From NCBI GenBank assembly GCA_003415625.1, contig PYIU01000009.1:2914001-2978000 (forward strand): a stretch of 64,000 nt of DNA, given 5' to 3'. Position numbers and translations under genes: made by a program. The notes under the pieces were generated by a model. It did no database searches. It saw only the letters and a list, made by a program, of their open reading frames with translations, and was not told the DNA's origin. Numbering within the stretch: the first letter of the stretch is position 1; each line of letters opens with the position of its first letter. The DNA is from Aquanectria penicillioides (lineage: Eukaryota > Ascomycota > Sordariomycetes > Hypocreales > Nectriaceae). Below are positions 1-10,829 of this stretch, in pieces.

Positions 1-2
1 AG

Positions 3-821
3 CGAGTTTGGGCTCCCGGCAGTAACATACAGCCGCGACCCTCTCAAACCGCCAACATATCGACGATGGGTGGCGGTCTCGACGAGAATAACGTCTCAGG
101 CCACTCCACAAGTCCGATTCACTATGAAAATGGAGACGAGGACTCAGCAACCCAGTCTATTGTCTACCAGGGCAAGCAACCGGTGCCGACCATATTTCTC
201 CCATCCTCACATCACCGCAACCCCAGATTCAGCTTCTTTCCCTTTCTTTCACAGGTCAACCCTCCTATGACACCACTGAATGCGGCATTGCTCACCTTGT
301 TCGCCAACGCACAACGACGAATCACAGTCGTCACACCAAATGTCACGACCTGGCCAGTTGTTGAAGCCCTCGTTGACGCGCTCTCACGAGGAGTGGATGT
401 TGAGGTCCGGACTAGCCCAGATATGATGATCATCGAGCAGTTGCTCACCGCTGGCACGCTCACATCTTGGTGTTTGCGTCATCTCGTCAAGAAGTACAAG
501 GAGCTCGTCAAGAAGCCTCTCCCTTCTGACCCCGAGTCTCAACCCATCCAGCCAGGAAACCTGGAGATTCTTCTGTTCAAGCATTTGGACGCAAGGAAAG
601 ACCTGGAGGACGAACCTGTTGTGAATCACTTCAAGATGACCTTTGTGGATGATGAGTACCTGGTCATGGGCTCGGGGAACATGGACAGGGCAAGTTGGTG
701 GACGAGCCAAGAGCTGGGTCTATTATTCTATATGCCCGGCTTCCAAGGCCAAAGATTATGGAATGGCGTCCTCGAGAAGCGCACAGAGGTATACTTTCGG
801 TCCATGGATAAGCGCGCATGA
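3..821 (+). CDS. Phospholipase D-like protein, C-terminal part (5' partial)
   Basis: The frame is open from the left window edge to the stop at 819-821, so the gene probably starts upstream; the first internal ATG is at 66. The C-terminal half carries a PLD/HKD-type motif: H-x-K followed by an aspartate and then GSGN, in the stretch NHFKMTFVDDEYLVMGSGN (about residues 188-206 counted from the ATG at 66), followed by a SQELGLLF segment as in fungal PLD-like proteins. A second, N-terminal HKD motif would be needed for a complete active site and is not in the window. The residues from about 20 to 65 are low in similarity to the family, so a small unrecognised intron there is possible. Family call is firm; substrate is unknown. 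Confidence 0.7.
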   Translation, partial: RVWAPGSNIQPRPSQTANISTMGGGLDENNVSGHSTSPIHYENGDEDSATQSIVYQGKQPVPTIFLPSSHHRNPRFSFFPFLSQVNPPMTPLNAALLTLFANAQRRITVVTPNVTTWPVVEALVDALSRGVDVEVRTSPDMMIIEQLLTAGTLTSWCLRHLVKKYKELVKKPLPSDPESQPIQPGNLEILLFKHLDARKDLEDEPVVNHFKMTFVDDEYLVMGSGNMDRASWWTSQELGLLFYMPGFQGQRLWNGVLEKRTEVYFRSMDKRA

Positions 822-888
822 ATCACTTGCGGCGCCCTTAACAGCGCCAAAGATACCCAGACAGTTGATTTAGTAACTAGCCTGGCGC

Positions 889-1563
889 TCACGCCTGCGC
901 CTCCTGCGCCTTGATCCTCTCAAACACCTTCACGAAGCTTTCGGCATCGTTTGCGCCTTGGAGTCGGAATTGGTCCTGAACAACATAGTCCGGCACACCC
1001 GAAACGCCATTGAGCCTGGCCTGGTTGGCTGCGTCGTCAACCTCGGCACCGCCCTCATCGCTGTCAACGATGGCCTTCTGGAAGTCCTGCTCAGAGATGC
1101 CAGCATCAACGGCGATGCTCTTGAGCGTGTCATAGCTGGTGATGTCGCGCTCCTGCTCAAAGTAGGCCGAGAACAACCCGTCGATGGCCTTGCCCTCGAC
1201 CTCGTTTCCGTACTTCTTTGCCAGACGTACCAAGCGGTGCGAATCCCTGGAGCTGCCCGTTTGTCCACCGAACTTGAAGTTGATGCCCACTGCGTCTCCA
1301 ATAGCCCCGACTCGCTGATGCATCATCTGTGCCCGTTCCTTGCCGAACTTTTCGTTGTAGAAGTCTTGCTTGGAGATGCTTGATCCTGGGCCTCTGGGAC
1401 CATACGGGTTCAACTGGAATGGCTGGTAGCTCACGGCGAAGGTGTCATTCGAGTCGGGATATTTTTTCTTCCAGAGCTGCTCGGCGGCCTGGAGGTGCTT
1501 GCGGCCGACGAAGCACCACGGGCACACCGTGTCGGAGGTGACGGTAACCTTGAATTTGGTCAT
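889..1563 (-). CDS. DsbA/FrnE-family thioredoxin-fold oxidoreductase
   Basis: Intronless gene of 224 residues, about the usual length of the FrnE/DsbA (2-hydroxychromene-2-carboxylate isomerase-like) family. Near the N-terminus the strand-turn TVTSDTVCPWCFVGRK holds the CPWC redox motif (residues about 14-17). The C-terminal half has the family's GVPDYVVQDQFRLQGA segment, whose cis-proline (VP) packs against the active cysteines. There is no signal peptide, so a cytosolic or peroxisomal dithiol-disulfide or glutathione-linked role is inferred. The ATG at 1561-1563 is the only sensible start because the domain begins a few residues later. Confidence 0.85.
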   Translation of the reverse strand: MTKFKVTVTSDTVCPWCFVGRKHLQAAEQLWKKKYPDSNDTFAVSYQPFQLNPYGPRGPGSSISKQDFYNEKFGKERAQMMHQRVGAIGDAVGINFKFGGQTGSSRDSHRLVRLAKKYGNEVEGKAIDGLFSAYFEQERDITSYDTLKSIAVDAGISEQDFQKAIVDSDEGGAEVDDAANQARLNGVSGVPDYVVQDQFRLQGANDAESFVKVFERIKAQEAQA

Positions 1564-3069
1564 ATTGTTGGCGGATTGGATGATAAAGAGTGCAAATACG
1601 AATTAACTAGAACATTTTGCTTTCTAGAAGCCAAAGCAAAGATATACGACGGGGAGGGGAGCGTTATTCTCCACGTGGGGGATCGGAACCTCCACCCAGT
1701 CCGAGTTCCGAGCTGTTAACGTAATCTGCCCGACTGTCTTATAAATATAAACCCGCACTCCGGAGGTGGGATACCGAGGCGCGGGGCCGGACTCCGGCGG
1801 TCCGGACATTTGACATTACTCAAGACAAGATATTCTCCTGATACATTTTGGTCTTTGATTGATTGCCGCCGATTGTATGGCTGGCAATGGGCAAATGACT
1901 CTGAGACCTGGATCGCACTGTAATTGTGGCTCACTCGACAGCTACGTTAGCTAGCGTGGTGTAGTAAGATGCACGCTGGCGGGATTTGCAGTCTCGGGAA
2001 TCCGTTATATGTTCGCGTCACTAGATTCAAGACGCACTGGGGCGTGTAGTTTGCATCTTGATTCTCCTGTACTGGTATTCGTGTTGATCTTGTATCTAGC
2101 GCCGGCTAGTGACAAAGGCCCCAGATTCTTCTCCACGTAGAACGGACAAGCAAAACCACCATGTGGATCTCGATTCGAGGTGGTGAGAAAAATTTCCAAA
2201 AACTCAATTTTTTCCCCCTCAGCTCAGATGAGATGAGATCCTTGACCTCTCTCGTCTCGGTAAGTTCCGACAGTCGTTCGCAGCATCGATCGCGTAATCA
2301 GCCTTACGGGTCACGAACGACGTTCCCACCCACGTGCCGCCTGGGTGCCGAGCCTTGTCTGTGCTGCCGGGTCCCCAGCCGAATACTACGGTGCCAGGGC
2401 TGAGAGGGAAAATGAAGTGTCCAATCATGGAGGAGGGGGATGTTTTGGCCGCGAGGGGAATGCATGATAGATGCCAATGGGTTTCTTGAGTTGATGGGCT
2501 TTGACAATGGCTTTCCTCATTGTGCGAGAGCTGTGGTTATTGAAACCGAGAGAACCAGTTGCACCCGCCGAGGTAGAGATTCCGGATTCAAAGCTGCTCA
2601 TGAGTTGGTGGTGGACAAACCTCTTTGGACCAGCGATTCAATTGGAAACTGGGGACTTAATTTGGCTAGATGAAATTGTGTATTCTTGAACGGTAGGTAG
2701 GCTTTCCTTGGTGAATAGACTATGCTTTATCTGCGCTCTCCTCGTCCTCGCAGTTAGCCCTACCTATGACGGCATCAGACTTACAATCACACCGATAGCC
2801 TAGCTTGTATGGGTGAACCTCAATTAAATTGCCATAGGCGCAAAATAAATATTCCAGGCTAAGAACGAGGTTATTATTATGTTGTCTGCTAATGTATTTG
2901 ATTTTTGTTGTGGTAGAGGGAGGCAGAAAATCGGACGGTGCGGCAACCACCCACCGCCACAGCAGCCAGGAAAGGACATCATTTTTTGACCGGATTTCAA
3001 AGACAGAAAACACCACACAACCACGTAGATTGTAGAAGATGCAAAAAAAACTAATTGAGCAGTTCAATT
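1564..3069. other. Intergenic region with CGG/CCG cluster and E-box
   Basis: No credible coding region on either strand; short ORFs here lack family features. Upstream of the oxidoreductase (minus strand) it contains a CACGTG box at 1672-1677, a TATAAATA-like stretch near 1740-1748, and a dense group of CGG/CCG triplets at about 1759-1806 including an inverted CCGGACTCCGGCGGTCCGG palindrome, the type of spacing bound by Zn2Cys6 factors. Confidence 0.4.
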
Positions 3070-3162
3070 CGACCACGCCAGGAGTCGAACCTGGAATCTT
3101 CAGAGAGTTCGGGGAACTGCAAGGACCGAAATCTGACGCCTTAGCCATTAGGCCACGCGGCC
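3070..3162 (-). tRNA. tRNA-Arg(UCG) with 20-nt anticodon-loop intron
   Basis: The reverse complement folds as a full cloverleaf. Acceptor arm GGCCGCG pairs with CGTGGTC (two G-U pairs), discriminator G at 3070; the D arm contains TGGCCTAATGGCTAAGG; the T arm is CCAGG-TTCGACT-CCTGG. The anticodon stem TCAGA/TCTGA encloses TT-TCG-G followed by an intron at 3106-3125, one base 3' of the anticodon (3127-3129), which is the canonical position. Removing it leaves a 73-nt tRNA. Intron-containing tRNA-Arg(UCG) genes are common in filamentous fungi. Confidence 0.93.
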
Positions 3163-4786
3163 GGTTGAAGTTGAGATGCCGAGGAGATATTACAGTATAT
3201 ACAGCCACAACCTGAGTAGCAGGAAGCCTGGCTTGTCTTGAGTCGACAAATATCACTATTTCTCAAAGTCTGGCTCATTTCGTCCATGTCTAATTGATTT
3301 GGCGGACCTAGGAACATAACCGACTGTACCTGATGCAGATATTCATGCTTGTCACACCTGTTGCGCTCTCCCAACAGTGGTGGCACAAAGCAAGACAATT
3401 GCTTTCATTATTTGACACAAAAATAGACTAGTGCTGATGTGTGTTGGTAACAGTATCTCGAGTGGCCGGTCAAAGCATGTCCATGGGTGACTTCATCGCT
3501 GAGCAATCTCTTCCATTGTCTCCACCGTTTCAAGAACTTCTTCAACTTGGGCAAATTTGTTTCATTTAACGATAAACCAATTGAAATCAAATAATGGAAA
3601 TGTAGTAGAAGACTAGGCTCTCAACTACTTGTCATCGTTCCCGTCGATTCGGCTAGGATTTGGTCTGATGAGACTCTGAGTGAAGAATCCATCAAAGCCC
3701 GAACAGATGGGCAGTCTTAGTTGGGAACGATATAACTATGGCAATATAAAATGTGGAAAGAGGGTTTCAAGGTATTCTGGTAGCGTGTCAATACATGGTT
3801 AGCATTCTTTATTGCATAGCTTAATCTATCACCTGATGAGATGTGAACTAGCATGAGCCTCAGCCCACCTTACACAAGGCAACCAGCTCATGTGGATGGT
3901 TCTATGGGCGGTTTCCATTGTATTTCTTCAACTAGAGAGAATGCTTCGACACGATTTTAGCTTGGGATTTAAATGGTTATTGGAGAATTGGGCGGTGGCA
4001 TATGTGTGTCACGCAATTGAGACCAACCCAGGCGCCTCCTCTGTGGGCGTGATTGAGGTAGAGATCAATGGGTCACTGAAAAACCCGTTGACGCATGAAG
4101 TTGCACTCTCACGATATATTTTGCAAGGAATAAGATGAGAAAGAAATGATGAGAGTGAATTGGACTATTCATTTAAGATCGAGGGTTTCTGAGCACGAAT
4201 GCTGACTCAGCTAGCGGAAAATGGTTCGGTCCCGTCGGTAGTTTCTATTGTCCGACGCGTTCGCCGACGATGAAGTGCCTTCATTTCAGAGCTGCTTTCA
4301 AGTCGTTGATGAAAATAAAAAATTCCAAATTCGTCACATAATATGGAATAAGAGGCATTAAATTTGGTGAAACTAGCCCCTGGTGCAGGAAGACGAAAAG
4401 AAGCACAGTTTCCGGCCGGTTTCCATACACCCCGAACACCCCAGCCCTGTCGGACATCTCTATTGTCCGCCGCCCTGCCCGAACACGTCAAGCCTCGGGT
4501 CCGATGCGAAAGCTAACGGGGTAGTTGCAACGTTTCGGGCAGCATTCTCTATCCTATTCCCTTTAGATTACCGAAACTTAGATGGTGGATCGACGAAAGA
4601 CAAAGATCAACGATTGGGAGACGATCTTTGTGTGTAATTGTTATAAATATCCCAGCGACCGTCGGTTGCTAAGTTCGATCATTACCCATCAATTAACACG
4701 AATAAGGCTCACATAGTCCCACCTCACCCCGGAATCTCAAACTTCTTCCATAAGTCCATTGCTATTCACCCTAAATTGACTTTATA
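3163..4786. other. Intergenic region, no supported gene
   Basis: No family-like coding frame was found on either strand. The only element I can support is the TATA box near its right end that serves the FAD monooxygenase. Confidence 0.4.
4642..4648 (+). promoter_or_regulatory. Probable TATA box of the FAD monooxygenase gene
   Basis: TATAAAT lies 139 nt upstream of the only ATG (4787) before the coding frame and downstream of any other ORF; the segment between is CA/CT-rich like a fungal leader. Confidence 0.45.
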
Positions 4787-6036
4787 ATGACCCCCCCTCT
4801 CCTCCAAGAATCGCTATTGTGGGCGGCGGCCCTGGCGGCCTGTCGCTCGGCGTTTTACTGTACAAGCGAAACATCCCATTCACCATTTATGAGCTTCGTC
4901 AGAAGCCCACTCCAGAGGAGATTGCGCAGCCCGTCGGCATGCTTGATCTTCACGAAGAATCCGGCCTTGCTGCTCTTCGAGAATCCGGCCTGTACGACGC
5001 TTTCCTCCCACTCACTGGCGAGTGCTCAGAGGCGGATCGAGTCGCAAATAGTGAGGGAAACCTCCTCTGGGCCGACCAGGGAGAATTGGGCGGTCGTCCA
5101 GAGATCTCACGCAATGCACTTCACCATCTTCTGGCTTCAAACGTACCGACCGATGCCATCAAGTGGGGCTACAAGCTTCTCTCTGCGACCACGACAACCG
5201 CCGCATCTGGATGCACCGAAACGGAGCTGGACTTTGGCGCCCACGGCAAGCGGACCTTCGACCTTGTCATCGGTGCCGATGGGGCCTGGTCTAAGATCCG
5301 CAACCTGCTGACCGACGTGAAGCCGCAATACGCCGGCCGCCAGAACATCAATGTCACCATCCGAAACGTGACGACGAAGTATCCCAGGCTGATTGGGCTC
5401 CTGGGCCCCGGAAGCTTCATGGCGCTCGGCACTAAGCACGGGGTCATGTCTCACCGGACTTCGCAGGATTCGGCTAGGATCTACATTTTTCTCACAACTC
5501 CCGACGAGCATTTTGCAACCACGACGGGACTTGGCAGCAAACAGGCTGCTGATATTAAGGAGAAAATCCTCTCCGATGATGCATTGCTCGGTACCTGGGG
5601 CGCCAACCTCAAAGAATTGGTCACGATTGCATGCGTCGAGGAGTCGACCAACCACAATCCTGGAGCCAACGTTGACCTGAAGCCCTTGTATATGCTTCCC
5701 ATCGGACACAGCTGGGACCATAAGCAAGGCTTGACGGTTATCGGTGACGCAGCGCACCTGATGTGCCCGTGGGCCGGCGAGGGAGTTAACCTTGCTATGT
5801 GGGATTCACTACTGCTGTCTCGAGCCATCATCAAAGCCCACAAGACTTCCGGACAAGACGCTGCCTCTTTCCAGACCGCACTTAATCCTTTTATGAGGGA
5901 GTTTGAGACCGAAATGTGGGCGCGCGTGAAGGAGAAGGCGGAAGAGACCGTTGCCAACGGCGAGCTTATGTTTGGGGAGGGTGCCGCAGAGGCGATGGCG
6001 AACATGTTCAAGAGCGGCATGCAACCTCCAGAGTAA
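4787..6036 (+). CDS. TetX-like FAD-dependent monooxygenase (start out of frame across C7 run)
   Basis: Class A flavoprotein monooxygenase of about 410 residues. The frame ending at 6036 shows the Rossmann FAD motif IVGGGPGGLSLG, the MLDLHEESG segment of TetX-like enzymes, the DG motif (LVIGADGAWSKIR) and the GD motif (IGDAAHLMCPWAGEGVNLAM). The frame has a stop at 4777 and no in-frame ATG before the GxGxxG motif. The only upstream ATG (4787) is offset by one base: the run of seven C at 4791-4797 would need eight for the ATG to read into the flavoprotein. Either the assembly lost a base or the gene is truly shifted; an in-frame non-ATG codon (GTG, 4819) is a weaker alternative. Single exon. 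Substrate unknown; TetX relatives hydroxylate aromatic or polyketide compounds. Confidence 0.75.
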
Positions 6037-7060
6037 CGAAAAGAAAAGAAAGAAAAAAAAAGACATAGAGAGAGCCCGACCAAGGGCGCCGAGTTGACAC
6101 GATTGCGACTTAGTTCGATGCGTGGAACTTGGACTAAACTGGGTGGGACGGTCACGCAACTGCTTCATGATGATAAAGAATTAAATTAGATAGATACTAG
6201 AACCACTCCATATAATAGAATTACATAATTACTCCAATTTTTTGTGACTTGTTGCCATGGTATCTTTGCTTGCTTGTGAGTGGGGTGAACTGAGAATCAC
6301 GTTGCCTTGGGGTTTTCGAAGAGTAGCTTTCAACGTATTGCGACCGGATATTTTCTACTTTTCTTTCCCCTTAAATAACCAACGAAGATATTTATTAGCG
6401 TCATTTTAGGTAGTTATCATTGAAGAATTTCGATCGCATTTGGATCGGTTTCTCAAAGATCTAGAAAACTTCTGTCTTGATAGTATGGGCAAAGTATCTG
6501 AGGATAGTTCTAGCCCATGTTCCCCACTGTTAACCTAGACTGATGTCTGTTTAACAAGACGACGCAAGCCTCATTTGACTCATCCATCGTGAGCTAGACC
6601 GAGGTGCCCGAGATAAAGCAATCGTATGGTTTGCAGAGGTATTTCCAGTCTTATCTCAATAGATGTAAAATTTTTGTTCACTCAAGGCAATGTCGGTCTA
6701 AGTTGAACATCTCCTTAACATTTTCCCGCCGGCTGGGAGGGATCCACCGATTCAGACCTGGTGATCTAGCCGACTTGATTCCCAGCTGCGTGATAACCTA
6801 TCTATCTCTTGGTTTTTCATGACGTAAAAGATGCTCAAGAACAGCAATCTTGGGATATCTAACTGAATCCATTTACGGATGCGTTGACCGGTGGCTGGAA
6901 GCCACTGATAAGTAACTTGGGCTTTTTTACTCTACGCCGAGGTTCCTTGACGAAATGAGAGACCATCACGCATGCTGATGCATAAAAGAAGGCCGCTGCA
7001 CCAATGTGAACATTCGCCATCTCCATCTTGTCTACAATTAGATTAACGAGAGAAGGCTAA
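6037..7060. other. Intergenic region, no supported gene
   Basis: Mostly AT-rich 3' flank of the monooxygenase; an A-rich stretch follows the stop. Nothing with family features on either strand. Confidence 0.4.
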
Positions 7061-7989
7061 TCTCCTCATGTGGCCGCGACTGGGACGGTCTTGAACATTT
7101 CCCAAAATGTTGATGTGGCCGTCGACCTTCTCCGGGAAGCAGCTTCCAACGGAGCCAATTTTGTCGTGTTTCACGAACTTTGGTTCCCTGAGTAAGTTAT
7201 GGTCTCAATCAATTTATCATGGTGCCTAACTCGCTTGCAGATTCCTTAAAGGTGGTGATGGCGACTGGTCGACAAAGTACTTGCCCGACTACATCAAGAA
7301 CAGTCTTGTCGTTGGCAATGATAACTGGAATCGCATCATCGATGGAGTTCGCGCTGCCGGCGTCTATTCGGCTTTTGACATTTTCTGAGAGAACGGATAA
7401 GTACTTGTACATGGCACCAGCACTCGTTTCTCCCCTCGGAGATATTCTGATCCACCGTCACAAACTGAGGCCGTCAGGAACGGAACGGGCAATTTTTACG
7501 GATGGAACAATTGACGAGATCAAGGTCGTGACTACTGCTCTGGGCCGCGTTGGTCTTTTGGAATGTGGCGAGTAAGTCTATCAATGCTCTCGATCTGCTC
7601 GAATTTTATTCACTAACTATCTAATAGACAGACATTGGTACCCAAGCATGACTTATACCATGCAGGCTCAAGCCAAAAATTTTCATATTGCTCCATTTCC
7701 TGACATGATTGCGCCAGAAAACAAGGACGCAGATTGGTGGGATGGAGCATTCACTAATATCGGCACTCTTCGCCACTATGCCAACCTTGCTGGTGCTACC
7801 TCATTTGTGACAGCCGTTGGTGTTGCATTTGTTGTCAGCCCCTTGGCGCAGCTAGAGGCCTACATCAGTGATACCGTGGATTTTGACGAAACTCCCATCT
7901 TCTACCACAGTATTGAGACCACTGGGTTCAACAGATACCGTTTGCTGTTTCGCTCAAAGCGTGGAATGATCGCTTATCGTGGCTCTTGA
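7061..7989 (+). pseudogene. Nitrilase / cyanide hydratase-like pseudogene
   Basis: Three blocks match the carbon-nitrogen hydrolase fold in order. Block 1 (7061-7191) ends in FVVFHELWFPE (Glu of the triad); block 2 (7241-7571) has KGGDGDWSTKYLPDYI, then HRHKLRPSGTER (catalytic Lys) and GRVGLLECGE (catalytic Cys); block 3 (7632 onward) continues HWYPSMTYTMQAQ. Introns 7192-7240 and 7572-7631 have good splice sites, and the second joins CGE to H to give the expected C-x-E-H. Signs of decay: no in-frame ATG (stop at 7058-7060 just before homology), a one-base frameshift near 7376-7388 where VYSAF must join FSERTDKY, and loss of similarity after SIETTGFN (about 7930) with a stop at 7987. All three triad residues survive, so decay looks recent. 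A sequencing error could explain the shift but not the missing start and tail. Confidence 0.65.
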
Positions 7990-8179
7990 ACAAGCAGTAC
8001 TCGGCTCACATATGGTTTTGACAAGGTCGTGAGGAGACGAGATTGGGCCTGAACCTCGTCTCAAGGGTTCCGTTACCACATCTTGCATGTGATTATCTGT
8101 TGCAGCATGGCCTTTTGAATCCCTACACCCGGAATGTCAGCAGCGAAATCCTGCAAATTTGCCAGTGGTGCAAGAAACA

Positions 8180-8487
8180 TTACAGGACTTGCTTACGACG
8201 GCGCCCTCGCTTTTGTCGAGGCACATTGCGAGTGCACTCAAGATCAAGACTTGTGCACCAATGGCATTTCTCAGCATCATTGTCGGTGAGGCACTGATGT
8301 TCCCAAATTCATATCAGCCTTCTACTTGATGGGCTACGGAGATGGAGCTTCTCACCCGCACTTTGAATGACCGGCATGCATCACATGCATTTTGATTTCT
8401 GGCTCCTTTGACCTTCTGCGCTACCTGGTGGGGTGGTTCAGTATCCTGCAGGACACTCAGGGTCGATCGGTTATTCATCAGCTTCAT
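8180..8487 (-). CDS. Minimal Zn2Cys6 DNA-binding protein (81 aa, two exons)
   Basis: Exon 1 is 8356-8487 and exon 2 is 8180-8293, separated by a 62-nt intron (GTGAGA donor, CAG acceptor) between the arginine and third cysteine of the zinc cluster, a common intron position in fungal regulators. The spliced product has ACDACRSFKVR joined to CLTDNDAEKCHWCTSLDLEC, a perfect C-x2-C-x6-C-x8-C-x2-C-x6-C cluster, followed by a basic RQKRGRRRK linker and an immediate stop. No dimerisation coil, middle homology or activation region follows. It is therefore either a truncated regulator (remnant) or a stand-alone DNA-binding protein. It converges on the decayed nitrilase gene, which a full-length ancestor might have regulated (inference). 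The ATG at 8487 is the nearest in frame; an upstream open stretch to 8625 has only TTG. Confidence 0.6.
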
Positions 8488-9360
8488 AGACAGGTTGGGG
8501 GTGAAATAATCAAACGCCGGTGACGTGGAATCCGGAGGCTTCGTGGAAAATAGCCGACGAGAGATGCTCGGATATTTAACATCCCATAGCGGTAAGGTGG
8601 ATAATTTCTTTCGAGCTATTCTCAACTCTAGAAGTTAGTTACTACTGAGGCATCGCCGTGATGTATCCACCCCAAATCAAAATGCTCCTAGACCCAGCTT
8701 AATTATTATCATGGACTTATGCTCTCTCATAATAAATACACCTAGTTCTCAAGAAAACTCTGTGAGCTCCCTTTGTTTGTAGTAGCTTGCCATTCTATCC
8801 GGCCAACGTTGGGCCTGTCAGTGGCACACTGTGGTCTCATTTGGCAAATTGGCCATGCCACTGCCTCATAGTATTCTCACAAGAAAGTTAACCATTCCTG
8901 GTTGAAAGTCTTTTTGTGAAGTGATCTAATTAACCAACTTGAACTGTCCCCTCAGGGAACCAAAGAACAAACGTGAAATTACTTCCATGTGCTTTCAATG
9001 ATATGAATTGTGGCTATGATGTAGACATGAACTGGATGAAAAAGAAAATTTTAATAACAAATATAATTTTAATCTTAACTTTCTTGCCATGCGATGATTT
9101 GATAGGAAAGTCTTGTCTGCAGACAAATTGAAATGTGACCCCCCCAACCCAATCTCAAGAACGTCAATTTATTTTTGTGAAGAATCCCGATCATGCGTGT
9201 TCCGAATTATGGAAAACCTAGCAAAAAACTTCCATACTGAATCATTTTATTACCCAAGAAGAAGAATGATCGTGGAGCGAATAGCCTCAATACTGATAAG
9301 ATGCGAAGACAGCCTGATATTTCGACACTCACCATGTACAAAAACCTATTCGTGACTTTC
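8488..9360. other. AT-rich intergenic region
   Basis: AT-rich, no supported gene on either strand. Confidence 0.4.
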
Positions 9361-10829
9361 CTATATCCTCGGCCTCCGCACAGCCTTTTTCGAACCTGAT
9401 AAGCCTGGTGCTATTGCGCCATCCATGGAGTCTCGGCCAAGCATTACATGGTTCTTGGACCGAAGGCACGCCTTGACCCAGAAATTCAGCTTTATGGGCT
9501 TTTTGGCTCGGCCATCTTTCCAATGCACATCAATTACTTTACCCAATAGCTCCCTCTTGATATTGGCATCATATTGGACTAAACGAGGGTCCTGAGTTCC
9601 AAGTTCATGGATGTCTAATTGAAGTGCTTGGGCGGTCTTCAAGGACATAAAGTTGTCAGACGTGTTAGGATACCTAATGGCTATGACGCTGCGCTCAGAG
9701 GAAGGGATATTGGGGTTTCGAAGATATCCAGGTACCATCTGAATTCCAGAACGACTTGGGTTGATTGTGAGCTGCTTGATAGGATGGAGCATAGAGGTGG
9801 CCGAGGTTGTTTCGACACGTTTAATATTTGAACCCTTTTGTGAGACACCCTTTTTATCCTCGTTGAGGCTAGCATTATTGCTTGGGGCTGGATCTGTTTT
9901 GGAAGTTTGAGAGTCTGAGTTTGAATGAGGTTGAGAAGATTCGGTGCTAGTTTTGGATACGGCCGCTTCTGAGACTGCGGAAATGCCATCTGGTGGAGCC
10001 GACGAAAGAGAACATGTGCTCTGCCCTGACAAGACCCCATCACTCTCAGTTGCCAACGTCGATGTTGAGATGGACATTGGACCCGCGTCGTAAAATCTCA
10101 TCTTCTCAGAAAGCTGTACGAATTCCATTGCCGACTCTAGCAGACTTACACTTATATCGGCTGTCAGAGATGAGTGCGTGGCACGTTGATCACATAGGTG
10201 TCTTAGCAGATCTTCAGATACTTGTAGTTGTTCACGAAGGCATTTGCTAACAAACCATCAGTATACTGCTTTTACCTAACGTCAGATGCGTACCTGTCTT
10301 TTTGAAGCATTTTGGCAATTTCACCCTTATACGTGATGGAGCGTAACCTGTTAACTTCCATCTGGAGTATAGGATTGACTAGGGCCAAGCTGGATTTCAC
10401 GCAGTCAATCTCGGGTAGGATGGCCTCAATTTCTGGCTTTGTCCAGAGACACCATTTCAAATTCCTGAATAACCCTCGCCGGCCAGCCAAGATCTTCAAA
10501 TCTTGCAGGACTGGCCGAATATATGTCACGAGCCTGTCGGCACCCTCCTCGAGGGTGTCGAGCGATCTGTTCTCTTTAATAAAGTCTAGGACTGGAGATT
10601 GGTGTCCTGAGAACTCATCAAGGCGCTCGAATTGAGACCTGAGACTTAAGATAGCAATGTCAATACTCGCTGAAGATGATTTGAAGTGACATGCCAATCT
10701 TGTGATATCAGCACTTAACGTGTTTGCATGTTTGGCTATGCGGAGGAGCAATCTCGCTAAGTTGGCCGCGGCCGTTGACAAGCTTACAATCGTGACAATG
10801 CTGGCCGTCAAGCCGACCACTTCAGCCAT
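9361..10829 (-). CDS. STAND N-terminal-domain protein with C-terminal retropepsin-like domain
   Basis: Two exons: 10294-10829 and 9361-10246 (intron 10247-10293, 47 nt), giving 473 residues. The N-terminus (MAEVVGLTASIVTIVSLSTAAANLAR onward, residues 1-180) is the helical fungal N-terminal domain found ahead of NACHT or NB-ARC modules in STAND proteins. After a Ser/Thr-rich linker (about 255-330), the C-terminal 110 residues (PNTSDNFMSLKTAQALQLDI ... KNHVMLGRDSMDG) resemble the aspartic-protease-like fold of fungal retropepsin-like proteins; the catalytic D-T/S-G is replaced by TSDN, so proteolysis is doubtful. There is no P-loop ATPase and no repeat domain. Function unknown; the STAND N-terminus hints at a non-self recognition or signalling role (inference). 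Confidence 0.7.

Noticed and set aside
8043..8297. 84-codon plus-strand frame after the nitrilase remnant
   Set aside because: It overlaps the minus-strand Zn2Cys6 exon 2, has no family features, and its apparent content is explained by the opposite strand.
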